A stretch of DNA of 64,000 nt from Spongiivirga citrea (GCF_010671565.1 NZ_JAABOQ010000007.1:163243-227242); one strand, 5' to 3'; positions 45,784-54,171 are shown, counted from the stretch's first letter. The notes: generated from the letters alone by a model not told the origin. Translations and numbers: made by a program.

Positions 45784-46801
45784 TTAAAAGATCATTTTTA
45801 GCAATTTCTCCCTCAGGCACCTCTCCTTCATATTGGGTTTCCTCTGTTCTTGCATCGTAGCCTAAGGTTTTAAGATATCTTGAGAAAATATCAGTGTATC
45901 CGTGTGTACAAATCACTTTTTCAGCTCCCGTCGCTTCGATACTTTCTAAAAGACCATTCCAATCGCAATGATCGCTTAACACGAAGCCTTTATCGATGGC
46001 GCGCCTTCTTCGTGCACCTCGAAAAGTCATCCATCCACTTGCCGAAGCTGTTACATATGGCACCACTTTACGAATCCAAGTACTACCATGTGCGCTTGGC
46101 GGTGCCAATACAAGGCTGCCTTTAATAGCTTCCTTTTTAGTGTCTTTAGTTATCAATTCAGTTTCCGGAAAATCGATTAGCTCTCTTAGCACATTTGTCA
46201 TGTTTTCGATAGCTCCATGGGTGTATATTTTTCCTATTGAAGGATCGAGATGTTTTAAAACACGCTGTGCTTTTCCCAAACTATATGCAAAAACAATTGA
46301 CGTTTGTCCATCAGCTTTATTCTCTGCCCACCACTGATTAATGTCATTCATAACCTGATCTTGCGGAATCCATTTAAAAGCAGGAAGCCCGAAAGTACAT
46401 TCCGTAATAAATGTATTACATTCTATAGGTTGAAAGGGCGTTGATATGCCATCATCTTCTGTTTTATAATCACCGGTAAACACCCAAACTTCACCTTTAT
46501 GCTCTACACGAATTTGGCTACTACCAGGTATGTGACCTGCGGGATGAAATGAGAATTTTACATTATTCACAAGAATCGATTCATTGTGATCGACACCAGA
46601 CACATTGATATCACCAAGTCTATGTTTTATAATTGGTACATTCTTATTGTAAGTAATGTACTGTTTATGTCCCCATCTGCTATGATCAGCATGACCATGT
46701 GTAATTAGAGCCTTATCTACTGGCCTCCAAGGGTCAAGATAAACATCGGCTTCTTTGCAGTAAATGCCCTTTTTTGTGAATTGTAAAAGTGGAGTTTTCA
46801 A
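45773..46801 (-). CDS. ligase-associated DNA damage response exonuclease (MBL fold)
   Basis: This encodes 342 residues with the metallo-beta-lactamase/beta-CASP fold: HGHADHSRWGH metal motif, HPAGHIPGSSQ, FTGDYK and the late CTHGYTDIF. It matches the SNM1/YSH1-type nuclease encoded with the ATP-dependent ligase. It would trim DNA ends before ligation. It is the first gene of the exonuclease-ligase-helicase operon (overlaps of 11 bp and 1 bp). Confidence 0.92.
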   Translation of the reverse strand: MKTPLLQFTKKGIYCKEADVYLDPWRPVDKALITHGHADHSRWGHKQYITYNKNVPIIKHRLGDINVSGVDHNESILVNNVKFSFHPAGHIPGSSQIRVEHKGEVWVFTGDYKTEDDGISTPFQPIECNTFITECTFGLPAFKWIPQDQVMNDINQWWAENKADGQTSIVFAYSLGKAQRVLKHLDPSIGKIYTHGAIENMTNVLRELIDFPETELITKDTKKEAIKGSLVLAPPSAHGSTWIRKVVPYVTASASGWMTFRGARRRRAIDKGFVLSDHCDWNGLLESIEATGAEKVICTHGYTDIFSRYLKTLGYDARTEETQYEGEVPEGEIAKNDLLNVD

Positions 46802-46894
46802 TAGCGAATTTTTCCTTTTAAAGGTACGGACTTCAATTGATACCTAAAAAAGTTAAGCCTTTTCTACTATTTTTCTATACGCGAAATTCTAAAC

Positions 46895-47785
46895 CTACTT
46901 TTTCAACCTATTCTTCAAATGAAAGGTATAGGTAAAATTAAATCCGAAATGAAAATTTGGATTCTTAAAATTGAAGTTGTTTCTCGTCTCAAGAATAAAA
47001 GCGTCTTCTACAGTGCTACGTGCATTGGTTAACATCCATTGAAGCATCACATCGCTTAATTCCCAATTAATACCTAAAGCAAACGCACCAAATGTAGTCT
47101 GTGATTTGATCGGATTCGCAACATAGTAGTATTCTGAAACAAGTGAAACATGTCCTCCCAATTTATAGCGTCCACCAACACCTACTGCAATATGGTTTTG
47201 AGAATCTTCATCATCATATAATAAACCTCTATGAACAAAAGTGGGTGTTATTTGTAATGAAAAATTGGGTGAAAACTTTTTAGCGATTATTAATTGAGAT
47301 GTGTATGAAAGTCGAGTTGAACGGTCAACATTCACTCCAGCAAATCGTTCACTGAAATAGCCTGCATTTTGAAACAATGAAATACTAACTGACGATCCGT
47401 TGCCATCAGTACGTTGTTTTACTAATCTAAATTTCAAAAATCCATCAAAACGTCCATCGAATGTTGTCCCTCCAACGCCAAATAATAACCTATCTGAAAG
47501 TCCATATTCTAATGCAATTCTTGAACTCATTCGGTCGGCAACAAAACTTTGAGACCGAGGTGCAGGCGTATTCCAAAATCGACTTGATGTAAAAATATCA
47601 AGTGTCCCTGTTTTTCGTGTTTCTACTGACTGCCCGAAAGTAATTCTTGAGAAAGAAAAAGTTGCGTTTGCATACAATGGTGAATCCGGTTGTTCTTGAT
47701 CAAGTATATCTAATAAGTCTTGTGCTTTTAAATACGAAGATAGCATACCTAAAAACAGAAAGAGTAGTATTTTTCTAGCTTTCAT
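46895..47785 (-). CDS. DUF5777-type beta-barrel protein, copy 2
   Basis: This encodes about 296 residues. The start at ATG 47785 is preferred over an in-frame ATG at 47812, because it places a signal peptide (ARKILLFLFLGML...KAQ) at the N-terminus; it overlaps the YceI stop by 11 bp. The mature protein is made of alternating amphipathic strands (GLSDRLLFGVGGTTFDGRFDGFLKFRL, NFSLQITPTFVHRGL) typical of a small outer-membrane barrel. It is a paralogue of the barrel at 50453-51301 (shared YGxSDxxxxGVG, SLxLxPTxxH, GFxF). Last gene of the nine-gene operon. Confidence 0.82.
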   Translation of the reverse strand: MKARKILLFLFLGMLSSYLKAQDLLDILDQEQPDSPLYANATFSFSRITFGQSVETRKTGTLDIFTSSRFWNTPAPRSQSFVADRMSSRIALEYGLSDRLLFGVGGTTFDGRFDGFLKFRLVKQRTDGNGSSVSISLFQNAGYFSERFAGVNVDRSTRLSYTSQLIIAKKFSPNFSLQITPTFVHRGLLYDDEDSQNHIAVGVGGRYKLGGHVSLVSEYYYVANPIKSQTTFGAFALGINWELSDVMLQWMLTNARSTVEDAFILETRNNFNFKNPNFHFGFNFTYTFHLKNRLKK

Positions 47786-48317
47786 AAGGTTCGTATTTAA
47801 AGTTAAAGTCAATAGAAATGGTTTTGGCTATATTTCCTCTTAATAATGGAGGTATTTTAATATTATAATCTTTTACCATTGCTTCGAAGGTGCCGGTTAT
47901 AACAAAATCGTTCCCTGTTTTTTCAATTTTAGTTTTGATTTCCAACTCTTTTGTAGCCCCATGCATTTTGAAAACACCTTTAACTATTCGGGTCTGCACC
48001 TCTTCCATATTGGGATCAAAATCAACAATCTTTCCTTTAAAAGTTGCCTTTGGATAAATATCCGATTCGACATAACTCTCGTTAAAATGCTCACGCATTA
48101 AGGCTTTTTCAAACACAAAAGCGTTCATTAACATACTTACTGCAATTTCTCCAGAATCTAAATCTATGATACTAAACACCTGATTATTCTCTGCTTTAAT
48201 ATGTTCAACGGATGTATAGGAGAAAAAAGATACCTTACCCTGTCTAGCAATCACCCTTTCAGTAGGTGGTTGATCGATCAAGAAAGGTAGTAATAGCATA
48301 ATTACTAGTTTATTCAT
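47775..48317 (-). CDS. YceI-like periplasmic protein, copy 2
   Basis: This encodes 180 residues with a short signal peptide. Family features are VSFFSYTSVEHIKAENNQV, MREHFNESYVESDIYPKATFKGKI and the GVFKMHGATKELEI strand. YceI proteins have a lipocalin-like barrel that holds a polyisoprenoid or other long hydrophobic molecule. It is paralogous to the YceI at 51709-52278 (shared EHFNExYxESxxYPKAxFKGKxVDF). The gene starts 2 bp after the OB-like gene and overlaps the barrel gene. Confidence 0.9.
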   Translation of the reverse strand: MNKLVIMLLLPFLIDQPPTERVIARQGKVSFFSYTSVEHIKAENNQVFSIIDLDSGEIAVSMLMNAFVFEKALMREHFNESYVESDIYPKATFKGKIVDFDPNMEEVQTRIVKGVFKMHGATKELEIKTKIEKTGNDFVITGTFEAMVKDYNIKIPPLLRGNIAKTISIDFNFKYEPYES

Positions 48318-48319
48318 CT

Positions 48320-48745
48320 TTATTCAGAAATGACACAGTTTAAAAAAATCGCATCTTGCAGGAATCCTTTAAAAACTCCTTTAATTTTAATTGTGTCGTT
48401 TGGTTTTAGTTTGGTTATTTTTTCTTTTTGATTGCTTTGCATATCACAAATAATGCAAGACAATTCGTTTTTATTAGTACCTAACAAAATGGTAATTCTG
48501 TCATTGAGGTCATTTATTTCTTTGACTACCCCACGTATTTCGACCACATTCTCGGTCCTCAAATAGTTACTATCCTGGTTTTTGCCCAGATCTATAATGG
48601 TTTTAGCTTCTAGTCGATAATTGGGCTCTACCTTGGCAATATCAACGAAATCAGGACTATTTAGATGAGACATTGCTACGTAAACAAGAGCCAAAACTCC
48701 AATTAACGAAAGTACAATACCAATTAAAAATCTAAATTTTCTCAT
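48320..48745 (-). CDS. membrane-anchored OB-fold-like protein, copy 2
   Basis: This encodes 141 residues. One N-terminal transmembrane helix (RFLIGIVLSLIGVLALVYVAM) anchors a periplasmic domain with the pattern VVEIRGVVKEINDLNDRITILLG ... DTIKIKGVFKGFLQDAIFLNCVI, which is that of a small OB fold (tRNA_anti-like). CIICD gives two cysteines close together. It is a paralogue of 51324-51719 by layout and pattern. Ligand unknown. Confidence 0.72.
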   Translation of the reverse strand: MRKFRFLIGIVLSLIGVLALVYVAMSHLNSPDFVDIAKVEPNYRLEAKTIIDLGKNQDSNYLRTENVVEIRGVVKEINDLNDRITILLGTNKNELSCIICDMQSNQKEKITKLKPNDTIKIKGVFKGFLQDAIFLNCVISE

Positions 48746-48836
48746 TTCTCTTTAGCGATTCCCGATTATAAAATTACTAAAACCTAGGGCAGTTTACACC
48801 CTAGGTCTTAAGCTAATCAAACTAATTCTCTCTTTT

Positions 48837-50033
48837 TCAATCTACAATTGTAAAAGTTCCTGTCATCGGACTGTGAAACTCACAAATGTAAAATAAGGTA
48901 TTAGGGGCATCATTAGGCACCGTAAATGTAATTGTTGCTTGTGAAGCTCCGTTCTCGGTAACACCCGCGTTATACTGATCTCCCGTTCCTGTGGTTTGGG
49001 CAGATTTAATAAAAAACGGATGTCCGGGTGTATTTACTGTAAACTCATACGTTTCTCCTCTTTTTAAAGTAAGGTCTGGATTCACCTCATCAGTTAGTCC
49101 TTCACCATTAAAAACATAGGCAGTTGCACCTTGGTTTGTAATAGTATACTTTTTGGTTGTAGGCTCAACAGCTTCAGGAGCAGGATCAGAATCGATGTAT
49201 AACACCGGCCAAGCTCCAGCTTGTGGGAAACCTACACCATAGTTATCACCTCTTTCAACATCTTGACCGAAAAAGTACAATGGCCAACCTTTATACGTTA
49301 ATTGTTCTCTATTGCCTACGGTAATCTTACCAAAATCTGCATTATCAAGAATACTTGGTAGGCTTTCTAAAGTTGCCTCAAAAATTGGCCAAGCACCATT
49401 ATTGCTAAAATCATCAGCAGTAAAGGTATTTGTATCCTCTTTATCATTAATAAAGCTGTACAAGGTGTTGCCTTCTGCATCAGTGATATAAAACGTATCT
49501 TCTTCGCCTTCTTCATAGGCACTGGTAAGGTTCGTTTCATTACCATCGACATCTCGCCCTACTAGTTGTGAGCGCGCAACCATTACTGTATAGTCTGGCT
49601 TGGCTACAAACCAAACACCTCCAGAGCCATCACCGTTAATTTGTCCTGCAGCAGTATCACTAGAAAAAAGGTACATTGGCCAGCCTTTGTATGTGGTTTG
49701 TTTAGAACCATCATTTCTAGTTATCTCGCCAAAATCACTAGCATTTAGCCCGTTGTCTAGTGTTAAAGTTTCAGCGTAGAATGCTGGCCATGCGCCTTCA
49801 CAAGTTCCGTTACAGTTAGACTCGTCTTTGGTGTCAGGTGCAAAAAAGTAGAGGGTGAAGCCTTCAGAATTGGTCATTACACTGCCAAAAGTTGCATTGT
49901 TAGCCAATCGAACAGCATTGGCTTCGGACACTGGCGGATCTACAGGTGGATCAACTGGGTCTGAACCATAATCATCATCGCTACAACTAAAAAGTAGCCC
50001 TAAGGTTAATGTAAATAGAATTAAATTTTTCAT
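48837..50033 (-). CDS. lipoprotein with Lipoprotein_15 repeats and C-terminal cupredoxin
   Basis: This encodes 398 residues. Lipobox LLFSC, Cys17, is followed by a Pro-rich spacer (DPVDPPVDPPVS). About residues 40-290 hold repeats of the COG4315/Lipoprotein_15 type (GFTLYFFAPDTKDESNCNG, GWPMYLFSSDTAAG, GWPLYFFGQDVERGD, each ending WP-x-F/Y). The last 100 residues are a cupredoxin with type 1 copper ligands His338, Cys384, His387 and Met390 (ICEFHSPMTG). So it should bind copper and transfer electrons outside the cytoplasm. It is sixth in the nine-gene operon. Confidence 0.85.
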   Translation of the reverse strand: MKNLILFTLTLGLLFSCSDDDYGSDPVDPPVDPPVSEANAVRLANNATFGSVMTNSEGFTLYFFAPDTKDESNCNGTCEGAWPAFYAETLTLDNGLNASDFGEITRNDGSKQTTYKGWPMYLFSSDTAAGQINGDGSGGVWFVAKPDYTVMVARSQLVGRDVDGNETNLTSAYEEGEEDTFYITDAEGNTLYSFINDKEDTNTFTADDFSNNGAWPIFEATLESLPSILDNADFGKITVGNREQLTYKGWPLYFFGQDVERGDNYGVGFPQAGAWPVLYIDSDPAPEAVEPTTKKYTITNQGATAYVFNGEGLTDEVNPDLTLKRGETYEFTVNTPGHPFFIKSAQTTGTGDQYNAGVTENGASQATITFTVPNDAPNTLFYICEFHSPMTGTFTIVD

Positions 50034-50147
50034 GATCTTTCTTATTAGTGTTTAAAGTTTTAATTAATACTAGCCATTTTTTTGGCCTTATTTTTGAGTT
50101 GATGGCGAGTTCATTCATCCATCTATTATCTAATCTGTTTATGTGTT

Positions 50148-50441
50148 TTAAGATGCCATTAAACCATAATTCTCGTTCTTGTTTTCGCATTTACAAAAAG
50201 GAAGGGTGTAACTTGATGTAGTAACCTCATCTCCTTCTGGAGGATACCCTAGTCTTGTTAGAATATTCAATACTTCAGAAACTTGATTTGCCCAATTGAA
50301 ATTGAATGTGATCATCGATTCACTTGGAAATAGCATCAGATTTTGAACACTTTGATCTTTTAATATTCTATTTCTAATTACATCTGCACACCGTTCGCAG
50401 AATGCATTTTGTACTGGGATTTTTGCGATACCTGTTCTCAT
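50148..50441 (-). CDS. small HMA-like CxxC protein
   Basis: This encodes 97 residues. The fold pattern beta-alpha-beta-beta-alpha with CERC (Cys15, Cys18) at the first loop resembles heavy-metal-associated domains, and a second pair, CKC, lies near the C-terminus. No signal peptide is seen, so a cytoplasmic metallochaperone is a reasonable guess. It lies 11 bp downstream of the DUF5777 barrel gene and upstream of the cupredoxin lipoprotein, which supports a copper link. Confidence 0.65.
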   Translation of the reverse strand: MRTGIAKIPVQNAFCERCADVIRNRILKDQSVQNLMLFPSESMITFNFNWANQVSEVLNILTRLGYPPEGDEVTTSSYTLPFCKCENKNENYGLMAS

Positions 50442-50452
50442 AATAAGCTGCT

Positions 50453-51301
50453 TTAAAATATTCTAGAAACGTTAAATCCGAAGAAAATATCGCCCTCGCT
50501 CCAATCACCTGTTGCTTGGCCTAAAAATGTGTTTACATTCATTGGCTGTGCATTGGTAAAATGAAGTTGAAAAACATGTCCGCCCGTTTCTAAATCGAAT
50601 CCAATTGACAAGGGATTGGTAAACGGAGAGTTTGAAGCTCTGTTAAAATGCAGACCATAATCAACATTAATTGACCACCTTTTAGTCAGTTTTTGCCTGC
50701 CCCCAAAGCCCAGCGCATACTGTGTGTTTTCCTGTGGTTCAAACGCAACCAAATTATCGTGAAATAATGTTGGCACTAATTGAAGTGATAGATTATCACT
50801 CAACTTACTGGAGATTAAGGCCTGCACTGCATAACCCAACCTATTATCAAACTCTAATTTTGGAAGTTCGTCTTTGTCTAACGAAGTGTTTATCAAAACG
50901 CTATTAAAGAGCACCAAACTAATTGGTATACCTTCCTTTTTCTGCCTTAAAAGTCGAAGCTTTAACGAAGCTTCATATGTTTTTTGAAAAGAACTTCTTG
51001 AAACACCTATATTGATTCCGTCGCTTACACCGTAGATAAAGTTCAATCGAGTAACAGCTTGGTCGAGACCAAAAAAGTCTTTTATTCCTGTTTCAATCGA
51101 TCCGAATCTATGAGAAACTACGAAGTAGAGCTCTTTCTTTGAGACCATTTTTGTCGACTCAAAATTCACGATTTTTAATCCTTTAAAGGCTGCTGTTTCG
51201 AAGTCATTTCCGGTATCATAGGTGTCTATCTCATTTAATAGATCGTCTTGCGCCATGATGAACGACGGAATTGTTAATAGTATGATTACTAATTTTTTCA
51301 T
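50453..51301 (-). CDS. DUF5777-type beta-barrel protein, copy 1
   Basis: This encodes 282 residues. The signal peptide ends at SFIMAQ. Repeated amphipathic strands (LYFVVSHRFGSIETGIKDFFGLDQ, YGVSDGINIGVSRSSF, LSLQLVPTLFHDNL, YALGFGGRQKL) end in the aromatic terminal FGFNVSRIF, as in outer-membrane barrels. Paralogous to 46895-47785. It probably forms an outer-membrane channel or receptor for the operon; no ligand evident. The HMA-like gene follows after 11 bp. Confidence 0.85.
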   Translation of the reverse strand: MKKLVIILLTIPSFIMAQDDLLNEIDTYDTGNDFETAAFKGLKIVNFESTKMVSKKELYFVVSHRFGSIETGIKDFFGLDQAVTRLNFIYGVSDGINIGVSRSSFQKTYEASLKLRLLRQKKEGIPISLVLFNSVLINTSLDKDELPKLEFDNRLGYAVQALISSKLSDNLSLQLVPTLFHDNLVAFEPQENTQYALGFGGRQKLTKRWSINVDYGLHFNRASNSPFTNPLSIGFDLETGGHVFQLHFTNAQPMNVNTFLGQATGDWSEGDIFFGFNVSRIF

Positions 51302-51323
51302 GTTAGTTGGTACTAAGTGTTAT

Positions 51324-51719
51324 TTAATTATTTACTAAGGTTGCCTGATCAATTTTTACTAGTTCTAGTAAATCGTCATAACCGACACATCTTCCTTTAA
51401 TAGTGACCTTTTTTTTAATTGACAATGCATTTAAATCATCAGCACTAAAATTTACCTGCACTACGTCATCTAGTATTACCGAATTCTGTTCGATAGCAGT
51501 TATGATTCCTTCAGTTTGTATTACCCTATCAACATAATTCGCTGCTTCATTTGTGTTACTCATAGCAACACTTAATAGCGATGGTTTGAGTTCAAAATCA
51601 AATTTTTCTGATGCGATGTCCCGATGGTCTTGATACATATAATTGTATGCAACAATGCCTATAATGGTGAATAAGAGCGCAAGAAAACCTGCAATGCTAT
51701 ATTTTTTTCTAAGTATCAT
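51324..51719 (-). CDS. membrane-anchored OB-fold-like protein, copy 1
   Basis: This encodes 131 residues with an N-terminal helix (IAGFLALLFTIIGIVAYNYMY) and a periplasmic OB-like domain (YVDRVIQTEGIITAIEQNSVILDDVVQVNFSA ... KVTIKGRCVGYDDLLELVKIDQAT). It overlaps the preceding YceI stop by 11 bp. Counterpart of 48320-48745, although here the order relative to YceI is reversed. Function unknown. Confidence 0.72.
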   Translation of the reverse strand: MILRKKYSIAGFLALLFTIIGIVAYNYMYQDHRDIASEKFDFELKPSLLSVAMSNTNEAANYVDRVIQTEGIITAIEQNSVILDDVVQVNFSADDLNALSIKKKVTIKGRCVGYDDLLELVKIDQATLVNN

Positions 51720-52278
51720 TTCGCTCCAGCTTAAAGTCCAACTTCACGTTTACTTCCCTTGCTATTTTATTTCGAACTATTTTTGGTATTTCAATATCAA
51801 AATCGGAAGGACTTACTACAAATTCACCTGTCATGGAGATCATCCCATCAACTTTTTGCATATTTAAAGTGGTCTCTATCTCTTTTTTCTTCCCTCGAAC
51901 TTCAAGTGTTCCCTTAACCGTAACTTTTTTAGCATCCGGGTTAAAGTCAACTAGTTTTCCTTTAAAAATTGCCTTCGGATACTTCCCAGATTCAATATAG
52001 TTTTCATTAAAATGCTCCTGCATCAACGAATTCTTGAAGCGAAAACCTTTAATTAGCGCAAGTGAAGCGATTTCATTTGTTTCCTCGTTAAAGATGACAG
52101 TAACCGATTCGTTAACTGCTTTTACTTCCTCAAAAAGCTTTTCAGAAGCTTCAAATATTAAGACTCCGTTTTTATCTAAATATTTAGTTTGTGCCACTGC
52201 CGTTGTAAATACAACTACACCAAATAGTAGTGCGAACCATATGACGAATTGTGTGATTTGATTTTTAGTTTTTTCCAT
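51709..52278 (-). CDS. YceI-like periplasmic protein, copy 1
   Basis: This encodes 189 residues. An N-terminal hydrophobic segment (VIWFALLFGVVVFTTAVAQ) is a signal peptide. The domain shows VLIFEASEKLFEEVKAVNESV, MQEHFNENYIESGKYPKAIFKGKLVDF and GTLEVRGKKKEIE. It should fold as a lipocalin-like barrel for a hydrophobic ligand. Second gene of the operon, after the cytochrome c lipoprotein; the OB-like gene overlaps its end. Confidence 0.9.
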   Translation of the reverse strand: MEKTKNQITQFVIWFALLFGVVVFTTAVAQTKYLDKNGVLIFEASEKLFEEVKAVNESVTVIFNEETNEIASLALIKGFRFKNSLMQEHFNENYIESGKYPKAIFKGKLVDFNPDAKKVTVKGTLEVRGKKKEIETTLNMQKVDGMISMTGEFVVSPSDFDIEIPKIVRNKIAREVNVKLDFKLERNDT

Positions 52279-52308
52279 GATTATGTTGTTTTGTTTTTAG
52301 ATTAATTG

Positions 52309-52674
52309 TTATTGTTCAATTGCTCCTTCTTGAATCCATTTATCAATTGCATCGATGGTCGCCTGTGGTAATCTTCCGGAAGGTGGCATAGCCCTAGCCT
52401 CTCCTGTTTGTCTACTTATTGCTCTTAACAATTGTCCGTTTTCAGCTCGAACCAATACTTGATCGTAATTAATTAATGGGAATGGTGCTCCATTTTGGGT
52501 GGGGTCAGAATGACAACCAACACAATTGTTGTTAATGATCGATCTAATAGTAGCATTGTAAGAAACAGGTGTTTCTTCATCAATACTCTCAATTAAATCG
52601 CTTTCACTATCATTACTACAACCAATTAGTAGCAGAATTGAGACAGTAAAAATTGTTTTTAATGTGCTTTTCAT
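52309..52674 (-). CDS. small cytochrome c lipoprotein
   Basis: This encodes 121 residues. Lipobox LLIGC, Cys19, tethers the protein to a membrane. A single haem site CVGCH (Cys51, Cys54, His55) and the likely axial Met96 in RAMPPSGRL make it a mono-haem cytochrome c. It is the first gene of the nine-gene operon and presumably passes electrons to or from the other envelope components, possibly the cupredoxin lipoprotein. Confidence 0.9.
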   Translation of the reverse strand: MKSTLKTIFTVSILLLIGCSNDSESDLIESIDEETPVSYNATIRSIINNNCVGCHSDPTQNGAPFPLINYDQVLVRAENGQLLRAISRQTGEARAMPPSGRLPQATIDAIDKWIQEGAIEQ

Positions 52675-52797
52675 GTTTAAATAGTTTTAAATAGGTTTTT
52701 ATGCAGAATAGAGATCTCTAAAATCGCTGTATCCCTTGTTCTTTCTACACCCCAAAGCAACTATTAAAAAATCTGCTTTATACTAAAAACCTATGCG

Positions 52798-52900
52798 AAA
52801 GGGATAATTTGATACTTAAAAGGGAATATTTTGATGTGAAAGGAACCCGCTTTTTGATAAAATGGAATGATTCGACTTGAAGAGGAAATTGAGATGCACT
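52798..52900. promoter_or_regulatory. imperfect direct repeats of 21-bp period in the divergent gap
   Basis: Successive units begin at 52798, 52819, 52840, 52861 and 52881. The two best start AAAGGGA and share TTTGAT at offset 10-13; the others keep A-A-x-G-G-A-A at the start. LytTR regulators bind pairs of about 9-bp boxes separated by about 12 bp, a 21-bp repeat, and the adjacent regulator is a LytTR protein. I infer binding sites serving one or both divergent promoters. Confidence 0.5.
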
Positions 52901-52945
52901 TTGAAAAGCTATTTGCTATCTTAGACGAAATTTTCAGGTCGATTT

Positions 52946-54055
52946 ATGAGAAAGGATAGGCTCTATTTTTTCACTTTTTTATCCATTACGGTTATTTATA
53001 TCATAATAGCCAGTATTGCATTTCAATATCTGGTTAAGGAAAGTAGTTATCGTTTGCTGGAGACTCATCTAGAATTTAGCAAGAAAGAAGCCAAGTCCTT
53101 TTCTATTTTGGTTGGTCAACAAATGGCCTATGGTATTGCAAAAGATTCCATTACCGGAAATATTCAACAAAGTTTGACGGGCACCGATCTAAAAATGGGG
53201 TTCTTAAGCATGTACGATTGGTCTGGAAAGATTATCGCGCATCCCGATATTAAAAACGTTGGTCAGTTTGCAAGTCCTAACAATGCCTTTGTGACGTCGG
53301 TCACTGATGATCTTGACGCTGAATCATTTTATACATTGTTATTAGAAGACCTTGAGAAAGGTGAACAAAATAGTGGTGAAAACGATTTAGAAGCTTCAAA
53401 AGTAATAGCGCTATCATCTGTCGAAAACTCTGATTGGATTGTCGCTGCGCATGCGAACATTGATAGTATTGCCCAGCAGATGAGCGATTTTAAACGGCAA
53501 TTTTTAATCATCTTCTTGATGATGGGAGCTTTGGTCGTGCTATCATCGGTAATGGTGCTACGTCTATTAGGCAGTAAATATGAAAAGCGCCTTGAACTTA
53601 AAAATGAAAAGTTAGAAGACGAAGTCATCAACCTTTCAAAACTAAATCGTGCCGTTGGAGATTATCAACAAAAAGTTATTGAAAAAGAAACGGTTACAGA
53701 AACAGACGTCAATAATCCTAAAAAACGAATTCTGACCTATATTAGAAACGAGTTGGTCCCTATTCCTATCGAAGAAATAGCATATATCTATATGGAAAAC
53801 ACCATTACCTATGTAGTTTGTATTGACGGGAAGCGTTCTACCACTAATTTAAGTCTTGACGAACTATTCTCTCAGTTCGATGAATCATATTTCTTTAGAG
53901 CGAACAGGCAATTTATTATTGCCATTTCAAGTATTGATAAGATTGTGAAATATGGGAATAACCAGCTCAAGATATTAGTTAAACCCGATTCAGACACTGC
54001 TATTATAATTAGCAAAAATCGAGCTTCACAGTTTAAGCAATGGCTTAATATGTAG
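52946..54055 (+). CDS. membrane-bound sensor with C-terminal LytTR DNA-binding domain
   Basis: This encodes 369 residues. Transmembrane helix 1 (about 8-30) and helix 2 (about 187-208) bracket a 155-residue periplasmic domain with Cache/PAS-like character (MYDWSGKIIAHPDIKNVGQF). A coiled coil (ELKNEKLEDEVINLSKLN) links to a LytTR domain (about 262-365: IPIEEIAYIYMENTITYVV, SLDELFSQFDESYFFRANRQFIIAISSIDKI). It is thus a one-component regulator that senses outside and binds DNA inside. It is divergent from the nine-gene envelope operon, its probable target. No kinase or receiver domain is present. Confidence 0.88.
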   Translation: MRKDRLYFFTFLSITVIYIIIASIAFQYLVKESSYRLLETHLEFSKKEAKSFSILVGQQMAYGIAKDSITGNIQQSLTGTDLKMGFLSMYDWSGKIIAHPDIKNVGQFASPNNAFVTSVTDDLDAESFYTLLLEDLEKGEQNSGENDLEASKVIALSSVENSDWIVAAHANIDSIAQQMSDFKRQFLIIFLMMGALVVLSSVMVLRLLGSKYEKRLELKNEKLEDEVINLSKLNRAVGDYQQKVIEKETVTETDVNNPKKRILTYIRNELVPIPIEEIAYIYMENTITYVVCIDGKRSTTNLSLDELFSQFDESYFFRANRQFIIAISSIDKIVKYGNNQLKILVKPDSDTAIIISKNRASQFKQWLNM

Positions 54056-54127
54056 TTAATATTTTGCGAGCATAAAAAAACCCCCTCAGATATTGACAGC
54101 TCATTTTACGGATGAAGGGGAGCGAAC

Positions 54128-54151
54128 GAAAAAAGGTCTAGTAGACCTTTT
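54128..54151. terminator. hairpin between the LytTR gene and the tRNA, probable terminator
   Basis: AAAAGGTC and GACCTTTT (within 54131-54151) form a perfect stem, with A-rich and T-rich flanks on the two strands. It can end transcripts of the LytTR gene and of the opposing tRNA. Confidence 0.6.
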
Positions 54152-54171
54152 GTAGCGTGCTGCCAGATGAT

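Noticed and set aside
49987..50190. 67-codon minus-strand frame between the cupredoxin lipoprotein and the CxxC protein genes
   Set aside because: It overlaps both well-supported genes in another frame, has no recognisable domain or signal, and its composition (many Asn, Lys, Leu) is that of AT-rich non-coding DNA.
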